Source of the DNA: CAYUNW01 sp964446235
GTDB lineage: Bacteria > Patescibacteriota > Microgenomatia > 2-02-FULL-39-11
Assembly: GCA_964446235.1 (NCBI GenBank)
Contig: CAYUNW010000009.1
Span: forward strand, 1 to 33,886
DNA length: 33,886 nt
Reading direction: 5' to 3'
Below, piece by piece: positions 8,105-15,002 of the stretch. Made by a program: the position numbers and the translations under genes. The notes beneath the pieces are model-generated. The model searched no databases. It was not told the DNA's origin and saw only the letters and a list, made by a program, of their open reading frames with translations. The stretch's first letter is position 1. Every line of letters starts with the position of its first letter.

Positions 8105-8609
8105 ATTTATTATCAGTCTTTTGAAGAACATCCTCCAAAAAGTTAAAGTCTGTATTTTTTATATCTTCTAAAATATCATCAGCAGAATTTCCCTTCTCCA
8201 ATATTTTTGCTTCTTCTATGGCTTCTTGAATTGAATCCTTTTGAATAGCAACCGTAGGTGTAGGAAATGTATAGATCTCTCTATTTTCGAAATTATCAGT
8301 AGTTTTTTGTCTATTAACCAGAACAATCCGTTCATATAATGTTTTCATCAATAAAGTGTGAACAGTTAAAAATAGTATGATAGTAAAAATATAAAGCAAA
8401 TATAGCCAAATAGGTGTTTTTTTTGACATTGGTACGGCAACTACAGATTTATTAGGCGGATTGTAATTATTTTCCGGTATAAAATTTTGTGCTGGATTAT
8501 TAATCTGTGGAATTGGCAAATTTTTACTTGACTGAGAAGAAAAATCCTGTAAAAAACTACTGTTTACCATTTTTTCTTTATCAGTAGAATTGTTATTTTG
8601 ATTATCCAT
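8085..8609 (-). CDS. Hypothetical single-pass membrane protein
   Basis: 174 residues, no family recognised. Residues 1-65 are Asn/Gln/Ser/Pro-rich and probably disordered in the cytoplasm. One transmembrane helix (about 67-88) follows a KK pair. The outer part (90-174) is acidic and helical. The gene lies 20 bases after the stop of the secreted-protein gene upstream on the same strand, so the two are probably co-transcribed and may act together at the cell surface. No SD is visible before the ATG at 8609. The 3' end overlaps the convergent PATGPE gene by 20 bases. Confidence 0.65.
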   Translation of the reverse strand: MDNQNNNSTDKEKMVNSSFLQDFSSQSSKNLPIPQINNPAQNFIPENNYNPPNKSVVAVPMSKKTPIWLYLLYIFTIILFLTVHTLLMKTLYERIVLVNRQKTTDNFENREIYTFPTPTVAIQKDSIQEAIEEAKILEKGNSADDILEDIKNTDFNFLEDVLQKTDNKFNYFSR

Positions 8610-8629
8610 GGTTTTTAAAAAAACTAATC

Positions 8630-9097
8630 TTAGATTAAATATTTATTAACGATGTTTTTTTGGCTCATTTTAATATCTTTAAGCAATTTGATTTCCTTAA
8701 ATGTGTTTCGACGGAATTCTTCATAAGAAGCATTTAGATTTTGACTAATTAAAATATTCAAACCAGATTCGTATGTTTTCTTGTGAATGTCTGTTAATAA
8801 ATCCAACTCGTTCTGTAATTCAATAAAATCGCTTTCATACTCTTTTTTTTCTGATTTATCCATCTCTCTTTCTTCTGCGGTAATTTTTATTTTTTTGGTA
8901 ATCTCATTTGTCCGGGTATGAAATGTATCGAAAAGAACTAAAATATTCTCAATATTTTTCTTTTCATTATCATTAAGTTTACTTGTAATCGCAGATGAAG
9001 TAGCCTGTAAAGTACTCTCACTAGGAACTTGAGCCGATACCGCTTGGGAATATACTACTGAATAGATAATACATATTGTTAAGAATATTTTTTTCAT
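8630..9097 (-). CDS. Hypothetical secreted helical protein
   Basis: 155 residues. A signal peptide is clear: MKKIF, a hydrophobic core to about residue 17, and a likely cleavage after VSA (about residue 22). The mature part is charged and almost entirely helix-forming, with a Lys/Glu-rich coiled-coil-like stretch (about 55-120). No family recognised. A candidate promoter on the minus strand is TTGACT, 17 bases, CACAAT, ending 15 bases before the ATG. Probably the first gene of a two-gene unit with the membrane protein downstream. Confidence 0.65.
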   Translation of the reverse strand: MKKIFLTICIIYSVVYSQAVSAQVPSESTLQATSSAITSKLNDNEKKNIENILVLFDTFHTRTNEITKKIKITAEEREMDKSEKKEYESDFIELQNELDLLTDIHKKTYESGLNILISQNLNASYEEFRRNTFKEIKLLKDIKMSQKNIVNKYLI

Positions 9098-9190
9098 AGG
9101 ACAGGTAATTAAATTGTGGCAAAAAAACCCTTAGTAGTCAATTCAGTAATACTTATTGCAATTATTATTTAAAAGTATTGGTTACTGTTA

Positions 9191-9196
9191 TATAAT
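9191..9196 (+). promoter_or_regulatory. -10 element of the TPR-like membrane protein gene
   Basis: TATAAT ending seven bases before the ATG at 9204. This favours ATG 9204 over an in-frame TTG at 9156, which lies upstream of the -10. Confidence 0.5.
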
Positions 9197-9203
9197 AACC
9201 TTC

Positions 9204-9749
9204 ATGACTAAAAATCACGGTAAATATTTCCCGCATAATACCCGCAAATATACCGCATGGTCTGCGGTCATTATCACGCTTTTAATCGTACTGAATATTT
9301 TTTTTGTATTGGCAAATATAATACTGGCGGATAATCAAAAAAATATTGAGGCATCTATCAAACAAGATATCTTGAAAAATCCATTGAACCCAAAAAATTA
9401 CGAACGATTAGCCCAAGTCTACTTTAACGATGATAAAATTGCCGCTAAAAATGAATACTTATTAGCTGAAGAATTATTCCAAAATATAAATGAAAATGTA
9501 CTCGGAATAAATGTATCACCATGGCAAAACTGGTTAGAGTTGAATAATGATAAGAACAAAATGATTCAAGAGCTTTTATACTGGCAAAATATATCTAAAA
9601 ACTTTCCGGATTATTATTACAGCAGGCTAAAGTTGACAAATCTTTATTTTAAATTAGGTATGAAAAACGAGTTTGATAAGTCTTTAAATTCATTGAAAGT
9701 GGAAAAACCTTATTTTGAATTAGTAAAAAGCTTCGAACTTTTAAACTGA
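9204..9749 (+). CDS. Hypothetical membrane-anchored protein with TPR-like repeats
   Basis: 181 residues from the ATG at 9204. A basic cytoplasmic start (HNTRK) precedes one transmembrane helix (about 19-41). The rest is helical, with pieces that look like degenerate TPR units, for example NPLNPKNYERLAQVYFNDDK (about 60-80) and a later YYYSRLKLTNLYFKLG. TPR-like regions usually bind other proteins; no partner is evident. It ends with its stop codon abutting the end of the convergent rplY gene (9749/9750). Confidence 0.65.
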   Translation: MTKNHGKYFPHNTRKYTAWSAVIITLLIVLNIFFVLANIILADNQKNIEASIKQDILKNPLNPKNYERLAQVYFNDDKIAAKNEYLLAEELFQNINENVLGINVSPWQNWLELNNDKNKMIQELLYWQNISKNFPDYYYSRLKLTNLYFKLGMKNEFDKSLNSLKVEKPYFELVKSFELLN

Positions 9750-10451
9750 TTATTTTTCTTTTGTTTTTTCAGGAGTATTTTCCTGGGTAGTAACTTCTGC
9801 TGGATTTTCACCAATTTCTGTTTCTTTAGCAGTTTCTTCCGTAATAGCAGCTACTTTTGCCTGTGCTTCTTCTTTGGCCATTTCTTCAGCTTCTTTTGAT
9901 ACTAAAGGAGCAATTTTTACTACGTCCAAATTTCCATCCGTCAATATTGCAATACCTTTTTCTGTCTTTAAATCTGTAACTTTTATTGTTTGATCAATTT
10001 CTTTAAGACTAGATATGTCTACAGATATCTTATCGGGAATTTCAGCTGGTAGAGCCTCGACTTCCACTTCGGTGAGAAGAGTTAATAATACTCCAACCTT
10101 ATCTTTGACAGCGGGTGATTCATTTACAACGAATAAAGGTACATTTGCTTTGATTTTTTCTTTAAGATTTACCTTATAAAAATCTACATGAAGAGGTTCT
10201 TGACTGACCGGATCAATCTGAACAAGATGAGTTATAACCGGTATTTTCGTTTCATTCAAAACAAGGTCTATTAATCCAGTTTCTCCAGCCTTTTTATAGA
10301 CATTATCAAATTCCTTAATTGGCATTTGAATAGTCTCTGATTTGATATCTTTACCGTATATATTTGCTGGCAATAAACCTTGCTTTCTTAAGTTTTTGAC
10401 TTTTTTTCCTTTAATAGTTCTTTTATCGGCTTTTAAGGTGATTTTATCCAT
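9750..10451 (-). CDS. rplY: Ribosomal protein bL25, long CTC form
   Basis: Binds 5S rRNA in the large ribosomal subunit. 233 residues. The N-terminal L25 domain (1-92) shows K-x-L-R-K-x-G-L-L-P-A-N-I-Y-G and HVDFY (about 149-153 of the full family, here near residue 90). The CTC beta-barrel domain (about 95-190) contains PLFVVNESPAVKDKVG and EVEALPAEIPD. The last 45 residues are an acidic Ala/Glu/Thr-rich tail. The CTC form is about twice the length of the short E. coli L25. A promoter (10466-10494) ends 14 bases before the ATG; no SD is visible. Divergent from the LCP gene. Confidence 0.95.
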   Translation of the reverse strand: MDKITLKADKRTIKGKKVKNLRKQGLLPANIYGKDIKSETIQMPIKEFDNVYKKAGETGLIDLVLNETKIPVITHLVQIDPVSQEPLHVDFYKVNLKEKIKANVPLFVVNESPAVKDKVGVLLTLLTEVEVEALPAEIPDKISVDISSLKEIDQTIKVTDLKTEKGIAILTDGNLDVVKIAPLVSKEAEEMAKEEAQAKVAAITEETAKETEIGENPAEVTTQENTPEKTKEK

Positions 10452-10465
10452 ATGTATAGTGGGTT

Positions 10466-10494
10466 ATTTTACCTTGATTCATTTTATAAGTCAA
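10466..10494 (-). promoter_or_regulatory. rplY promoter
   Basis: On the minus strand TTGACT (10489-10494), a 17-base spacer, TAAAAT (10466-10471), then 14 bases to the ATG at 10451. Confidence 0.6.
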
Positions 10495-10518
10495 TGATGT
10501 CAAATATTTAGTTTCTTT

Positions 10519-10527
10519 TGTTATAAT
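10519..10527 (+). promoter_or_regulatory. Extended -10 of the LCP-family gene
   Basis: TG-T-TATAAT, a perfect extended -10, ending eight bases before the ATG at 10536. The -35 region is poor, as expected for an extended -10 promoter. Confidence 0.6.
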
Positions 10528-10535
10528 TAGTCCAA

Positions 10536-11711
10536 ATGTTTTCCTCAAAATCCTATTTTTTTTTAGCTTTTATTACATTTTTAAGCTCTGTATCATTGTA
10601 TTTTCTGAAAATCAACAATCTTAATTATTACCAAAAATTTGCTTCTTCTGAAAAGAGTACAAAAAGTAGGGTTTTAGGGTTGAATACCATCAGTAATATA
10701 AAATTCGGACAGTTGTTGAAAAATAACACCGAAGATATAAACGTAAACATCTTAATACTAGGATTTGATGCTAGAATAGGAGATAAAAACCCCAGATGCG
10801 ACGCGATCCATATTTTAAGCTTTTATTCCAAAGATAATATTCTTAAAATAACCTCTGTACCTCGAGGTACTTTAGTTGAAATACCTCAAACAAATGGTGA
10901 ATCATCCTATATAGGAAATGCCTGTCATATAGTGGGAGTAGATTATGTAATTTCTCAAATAGAAAAAATAACCGGTATAAACCCGGATTATATTGTCAAA
11001 AGTGGTTTTTCCCAAAGTATGGGTGTTTTTAGAATGATTGGTTTACCGGCCAATGATACCCTTCAGAGTTTAAGAGCGCGTAAAAAATATGCTCTGGGAG
11101 ATTACCAAAGAAGTCATAACCATGCCTTATTTATGAAAGAATTAATTATAAATTACACCGATAACATTGTTAAAATACCCAAACAAATGCTTTATTTAAT
11201 ATACAAAACTATAGATACCGACATCGATTTTGATGTTGCTTATGAACTTATTAATTTATTTTATAAATCAAATATTCACCGACAACCTGAAAGAATAATT
11301 TTAACAGAGGCCCCGCAACATAATAAAGCAATTAAAGATCTTAAAATCGATACAATTGGTAAATTAAGCGTAGCTGATAATAATGATTTTGAGTTTGTGG
11401 AATATCAAAACAAGATTTTCAACAACATCAATATAACCATAGATAAAACGGATAATTTGCTTTCAACCGGAAATAAAACCCAAGCTTTTCAGGTAATTGA
11501 AACTCCTTATAAGCAAAAAATATGGCTACAGATTGAAAACTTGGAACTTCGAAATAACTTACAGTTTGAGATGCTCAGACTTTACACTCAATCATCTCAA
11601 AATATAAATGAGGTTACAGATGAAATTACAGCTTTCTTAGTACAAACTGATATTTTAGGAGATAACGTACTCAAACAAAAAACGCTTGATCTTTTGGATA
11701 ATCTTCAATAA
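10536..11711 (+). CDS. LytR-CpsA-Psr (LCP) family protein, divergent
   Basis: 391 residues. LCP proteins transfer lipid-linked glycopolymers to peptidoglycan or other acceptors on the outer face of the membrane. A short N-terminal anchor (about 6-24) precedes the LCP core (about 70-205): NILILGFDAR (71-80), CDAIHILSF (88-96), SVPRGTLVEIP (107-117, usually SIPRDT) and ARKKYALGDYQRSHNH (181-196), which corresponds to the family's yaRhR...gDfgRqqRQ segment. Asp78, Arg80, Asp89 and Arg110 are kept; the Asp after Pro-Arg is Gly here, and the second Arg/Gln run is altered to SHNH, so activity may differ. The C-terminal 180 residues are not recognised. Convergent with the DUF4012 gene, another envelope protein. 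Confidence 0.75.
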   Translation: MFSSKSYFFLAFITFLSSVSLYFLKINNLNYYQKFASSEKSTKSRVLGLNTISNIKFGQLLKNNTEDINVNILILGFDARIGDKNPRCDAIHILSFYSKDNILKITSVPRGTLVEIPQTNGESSYIGNACHIVGVDYVISQIEKITGINPDYIVKSGFSQSMGVFRMIGLPANDTLQSLRARKKYALGDYQRSHNHALFMKELIINYTDNIVKIPKQMLYLIYKTIDTDIDFDVAYELINLFYKSNIHRQPERIILTEAPQHNKAIKDLKIDTIGKLSVADNNDFEFVEYQNKIFNNINITIDKTDNLLSTGNKTQAFQVIETPYKQKIWLQIENLELRNNLQFEMLRLYTQSSQNINEVTDEITAFLVQTDILGDNVLKQKTLDLLDNLQ

Positions 11712-11712
11712 C

Positions 11713-14091
11713 TTAATCGGATAACATATTTAATACAAATACCCTATCTACTGATGTATCGGTTGAGAAATATAATTCATTTTGCCTTTGGGATGTCGGG
11801 GTAAAATTTAGCGGAGAAAAATTATAATTTTCTGCATAATTAAGATTAAATACCAAAGGAGATATTTTGTCGCCTGATTGTTTCTGATAATAAAATTGGT
11901 ATTGACCGAAACTTCGTTCGATTGGAAAGGGGAGTTGGTAGTTAAAATAAACATCCAATTTCTTTCCTTCAGATACCATGATCAATAGTCCGAACATAAC
12001 CTTATCAAAACCGTAATCTTCTTTTTCCAAAGAATCGTCTGCCAATACATTATCTCCGATTTTCACCTCATTAATTCTCGTACCCACCGGTAGGATAAGT
12101 CTTAAATAACTTTTATAATCTCCGCCTAACTTTAGTTCGCTATTTGCAATATTTTCATAAGATATTTTGATTAAGGTATTTAATAAACCTTTATCACTTA
12201 TATATTTATTAATTAAAATTGATTTGTTGACAAAATAGTTTGCTTTATTGATACCAAAATTTGCCTCGTTTATAGAAAGATAATCAAAGTAACAAAATGA
12301 GGAATCTGAATTTTGCGCATTCTTAGGATGTATACAGCCAATTTGCGAAATCCTTCCGGATAAATTATTTTCGTCTAAAAATTTTTGAGTATCTTTATCT
12401 ATAGAATACAACATGACATTTTTGTTTTCGAATGACCTTTTCAGTAAATCCAGTAAAGGCAACATGTTGATATTTGGATTGTCAAAGATAGTGTATTGAA
12501 TATTTCTAGATACGCTTAAAAGGAAATCTTTTTTTTGGTTGGAACCGGGAAAGAAATTTTCCTGTGAATATTCGGATGCTTTTATAAAAAAGTTGTCCGC
12601 ATGTATGATTTCATTATTAAAATCAGCAAGTTTAATCGGTCCTGTCACTCTTAATATATCTGTGAGAACAAATAAGTTAACTGCAATAACTCCGTCAACT
12701 TTCAGATTAATCTCTTTATCCAAAAACCAGATAGCCTGTTGGGCTGATTGAGCAAAATCAGGATCGAAGTTACTGTCTCTTAAAAACCAATTAGGTTGGT
12801 TTAAATATTTTCTGATAGGCTCCGGTGGATCCACATGTCCTTTCAGTTGACCATCTGCGGTATAAACATCCGAAATAGTTAGATTTTGAATTTTTCCTTT
12901 TTGTACGGTCAGAAGGGCAAATGATCCGATAAATCCACCTGTTGGCCTAAGCTCCATATTGTTTTGCAGTAGAAGTAAATATGTTTTGGGTTCTAAGGTG
13001 TAGAAATATTTTTCATACACAGGTAATAAATCATTAACGGTTTGCAGTTTTATAAGCGAATCATCTATAAAATTGATTAAATCTTCCGGTGGTATAAATA
13101 TTAAATTCTGTTTTTCTATATCGGCTCTGCTAGTAACGAGTATTTGCTGTAATCTGTCAATTCTATCCTTAATCAATTTAAAGTCGGTAATTTCTATGGT
13201 GTTATCCGAAACGGAAGGGGATTTTGAAATGGAAAGTTTACTGACAAAATTAATCGTTTCCTGGCTAATCAGAATCAGATTTCTAGCTGTAGATAAATTA
13301 TTGTGTATAGTATTCATAAAAGCGGTATTTCGAAACGGAACCAGAAGGGTATAGGATATCGCATATGTTTTGTCCAGAGTATTTAGTAGAAATTTTGCTT
13401 TATCAAAATCCTTGGATATTTCTGTAAAATTTGAAACGGCTATATGCTTTTTGAAATTTTGGTAGATAGTTTTTGCCGATATATAATACCAATAGGAAAG
13501 AGAGGATATGAAAATAAGGATGATAATTGATGTTATAAGTAATGCTTTAAATATTTTGTAAGGTAAAAATTTCCTGTTAATAACTTTAATTTTATTGACA
13601 TTTGCTTGTTTTTGCGTATTATTCGTATCTTTTTTTGCAATATAATCTTTAACTAATTTTTTCGGCGATTCTTGATCATTTAATGCTTTTATTTTGGAAG
13701 TAATTTTTTTAGAATGAGCAGAAAAAATTATCTTGAATATTTCATCTGTCAATTCATCTTCAGTCCACAACGTAAGATCTCCGAGTTTAAAAATTTTTAG
13801 CCTTTTATCATCAATTATTTCTCCGTAATCAGTTTCCAAATGATCCAAAATAAGAAATTTACCATCATTTGATAGAAACTGAAAAATACTTTTATAATCG
13901 TAATTGCTTTCAAACTGAAAAATATAATCGTATTTGACGTTTAATTCCAAGTTAGGGGAGTAATAATCTACTTTACAGGAATTATTTTCCAATTTACTTC
14001 TAATTTTTTTTGTACTGTTTTTATCTCCGACTATTAGTATTTTGGTATTAAATCCTTCGTCAAAGGTTTTGAGTTTTATCTGTTTGATCAT
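11713..14091 (-). CDS. DUF4012 membrane protein with N-terminal Rossmann-like domain
   Basis: 792 residues. Residues 15-125 look like a small alpha/beta (Rossmann-like) cytoplasmic domain (KILIVGD, YDYIFQF, GKFLILDH). A Lys-rich linker leads to one transmembrane helix (about 181-203). The extracellular part contains the DUF4012 core (about 340-600), recognised by LLLLQNNMELRPTGGFIGS, SDVYTADGQLKGHVDPPEP and NWFLRDSNFDPDF. DUF4012 is found in CPR bacteria and Actinobacteria near envelope polysaccharide genes; its reaction is unknown. A beta-rich C-terminus (about 650-790) follows. The start codon lies three bases after the stop of the RNase H gene, so the two are co-transcribed. The LCP gene converges on it, which supports a cell-surface glycopolymer role (inference). 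Confidence 0.85.
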   Translation of the reverse strand: MIKQIKLKTFDEGFNTKILIVGDKNSTKKIRSKLENNSCKVDYYSPNLELNVKYDYIFQFESNYDYKSIFQFLSNDGKFLILDHLETDYGEIIDDKRLKIFKLGDLTLWTEDELTDEIFKIIFSAHSKKITSKIKALNDQESPKKLVKDYIAKKDTNNTQKQANVNKIKVINRKFLPYKIFKALLITSIIILIFISSLSYWYYISAKTIYQNFKKHIAVSNFTEISKDFDKAKFLLNTLDKTYAISYTLLVPFRNTAFMNTIHNNLSTARNLILISQETINFVSKLSISKSPSVSDNTIEITDFKLIKDRIDRLQQILVTSRADIEKQNLIFIPPEDLINFIDDSLIKLQTVNDLLPVYEKYFYTLEPKTYLLLLQNNMELRPTGGFIGSFALLTVQKGKIQNLTISDVYTADGQLKGHVDPPEPIRKYLNQPNWFLRDSNFDPDFAQSAQQAIWFLDKEINLKVDGVIAVNLFVLTDILRVTGPIKLADFNNEIIHADNFFIKASEYSQENFFPGSNQKKDFLLSVSRNIQYTIFDNPNINMLPLLDLLKRSFENKNVMLYSIDKDTQKFLDENNLSGRISQIGCIHPKNAQNSDSSFCYFDYLSINEANFGINKANYFVNKSILINKYISDKGLLNTLIKISYENIANSELKLGGDYKSYLRLILPVGTRINEVKIGDNVLADDSLEKEDYGFDKVMFGLLIMVSEGKKLDVYFNYQLPFPIERSFGQYQFYYQKQSGDKISPLVFNLNYAENYNFSPLNFTPTSQRQNELYFSTDTSVDRVFVLNMLSD

Positions 14092-14094
14092 ATT

Positions 14095-14529
14095 TCAAAT
14101 TAAGAAAGCTTTGTTTACCAAATAGTCTGCGTCTGTATTTTTTTCACGTGGAATATAAGAGTAAAAAATAGGATGACTTATTTGACTTTCCAAAATTCTG
14201 ACACTAATTAATAAATTCTTTAGGTTGTTTTGTTTGACTTTAAACATACCGTTAAGCTGATTGACTACTAAGTTTGAGTCAAGGTAAAAAAGAATTTTTA
14301 ACTGGGCGTCTGTGTCATTGCTTTCGTTTTTTATTAAGGATAAATTTTGACTAATCCAAGTCAAACCGGCAATTACTGCTGTGTACTCTGCAACGTTATT
14401 GGTCGTTTCCCCAATTTTTCGGGAGATAGTTTGAAGGTTTTTTCCGTTTTCGGTTTTTATTACCACTCCTATTGCCGCCGGACCGGGATTACCTCTAGCT
14501 CCGCCATCTGTATTTACAATTATTTTCAT
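14095..14529 (-). CDS. rnhA: Ribonuclease HI family protein
   Basis: 144 residues, normal for RNase HI; cleaves the RNA strand of RNA-DNA hybrids. Motifs in order: NTDGGARGNPGPAAIG (6-21, catalytic Asp8), NNVAEYTA (44-51, Glu48), FYLDSNLVVNQLNG (81-94, Asp84) and REKNTDADYLVNKA (128-141, Asp135). All four catalytic carboxylates are present. The R-G-N-P-G-P form and the missing basic-protrusion handle resemble the bacterial/archaeal 'reverse transcriptase-like' RNase HI subgroup rather than E. coli RnhA. A TAAAAT element (14538-14543) ends eight bases before the ATG. First gene of a unit with the DUF4012 gene. Confidence 0.9.
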   Translation of the reverse strand: MKIIVNTDGGARGNPGPAAIGVVIKTENGKNLQTISRKIGETTNNVAEYTAVIAGLTWISQNLSLIKNESNDTDAQLKILFYLDSNLVVNQLNGMFKVKQNNLKNLLISVRILESQISHPIFYSYIPREKNTDADYLVNKAFLI

Positions 14530-14537
14530 ATACTTCT

Positions 14538-14543
14538 ATTTTA
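14538..14543 (-). promoter_or_regulatory. -10 element of the RNase HI gene
   Basis: TAAAAT (minus strand) ending eight bases before the ATG at 14529, preceded by GG as in the rplY promoter. No good -35 at 17 bases. Confidence 0.45.
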
Positions 14544-14645
14544 CCTAAAAAAATATTTTTATAAAGATAAAAAATAGCCGAAGACAAGCTGTTTAATATA
14601 TAAGGATAAAGGGGAAATGACGAAAATGACGGTAATTATAAATAC

Positions 14646-15002
14646 CTATAAAGATTTATGGAGTAAGTTTACCAGTTCCTCTCTTGTAGTTTCTAACTTA
14701 TTTTTATCTTGAGCATGAATTATCATATCATCTATTTCTTTGATAACTTTTTTTCTAATATCAGAGTACAAATTATTTGAAAGTTTAGCATTTTTGTCTT
14801 TAACTATTTTTGACAATGCTTCTTTAAATTCGTAATTAGTTTTATTTTTAATTAGAAAAAAATATATACGCCAGCAATATTCCTTAATTTCCAGTTTTTG
14901 ATCATCAGTCATCTGGGGATATTTCAATAAGATTTCTTTTCTTTCAGATTCCTCTATTGGTATGACTTGTAATAAAGTTTGTACATCTAACATATTATTC
15001 AA
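14646..15002 (-). CDS. Hypothetical small helical protein
   Basis: 118 residues, no family recognised. Entirely helix-forming and charged, no signal peptide or membrane segment, so probably cytoplasmic. The first eight bases overlap the end of the 835-residue coiled-coil gene (14995-15002), which suggests translational coupling and a shared function, possibly as a binding partner of that protein. No independent promoter is visible. Confidence 0.6.
   Translation of the reverse strand: MNNMLDVQTLLQVIPIEESERKEILLKYPQMTDDQKLEIKEYCWRIYFFLIKNKTNYEFKEALSKIVKDKNAKLSNNLYSDIRKKVIKEIDDMIIHAQDKNKLETTREELVNLLHKSL

Noticed and set aside
9156..9203. TTG start for the TPR-like membrane protein
   Set aside because: The segment lies upstream of the TATAAT at 9191-9196; ATG 9204 gives a typical basic lead before the membrane helix.
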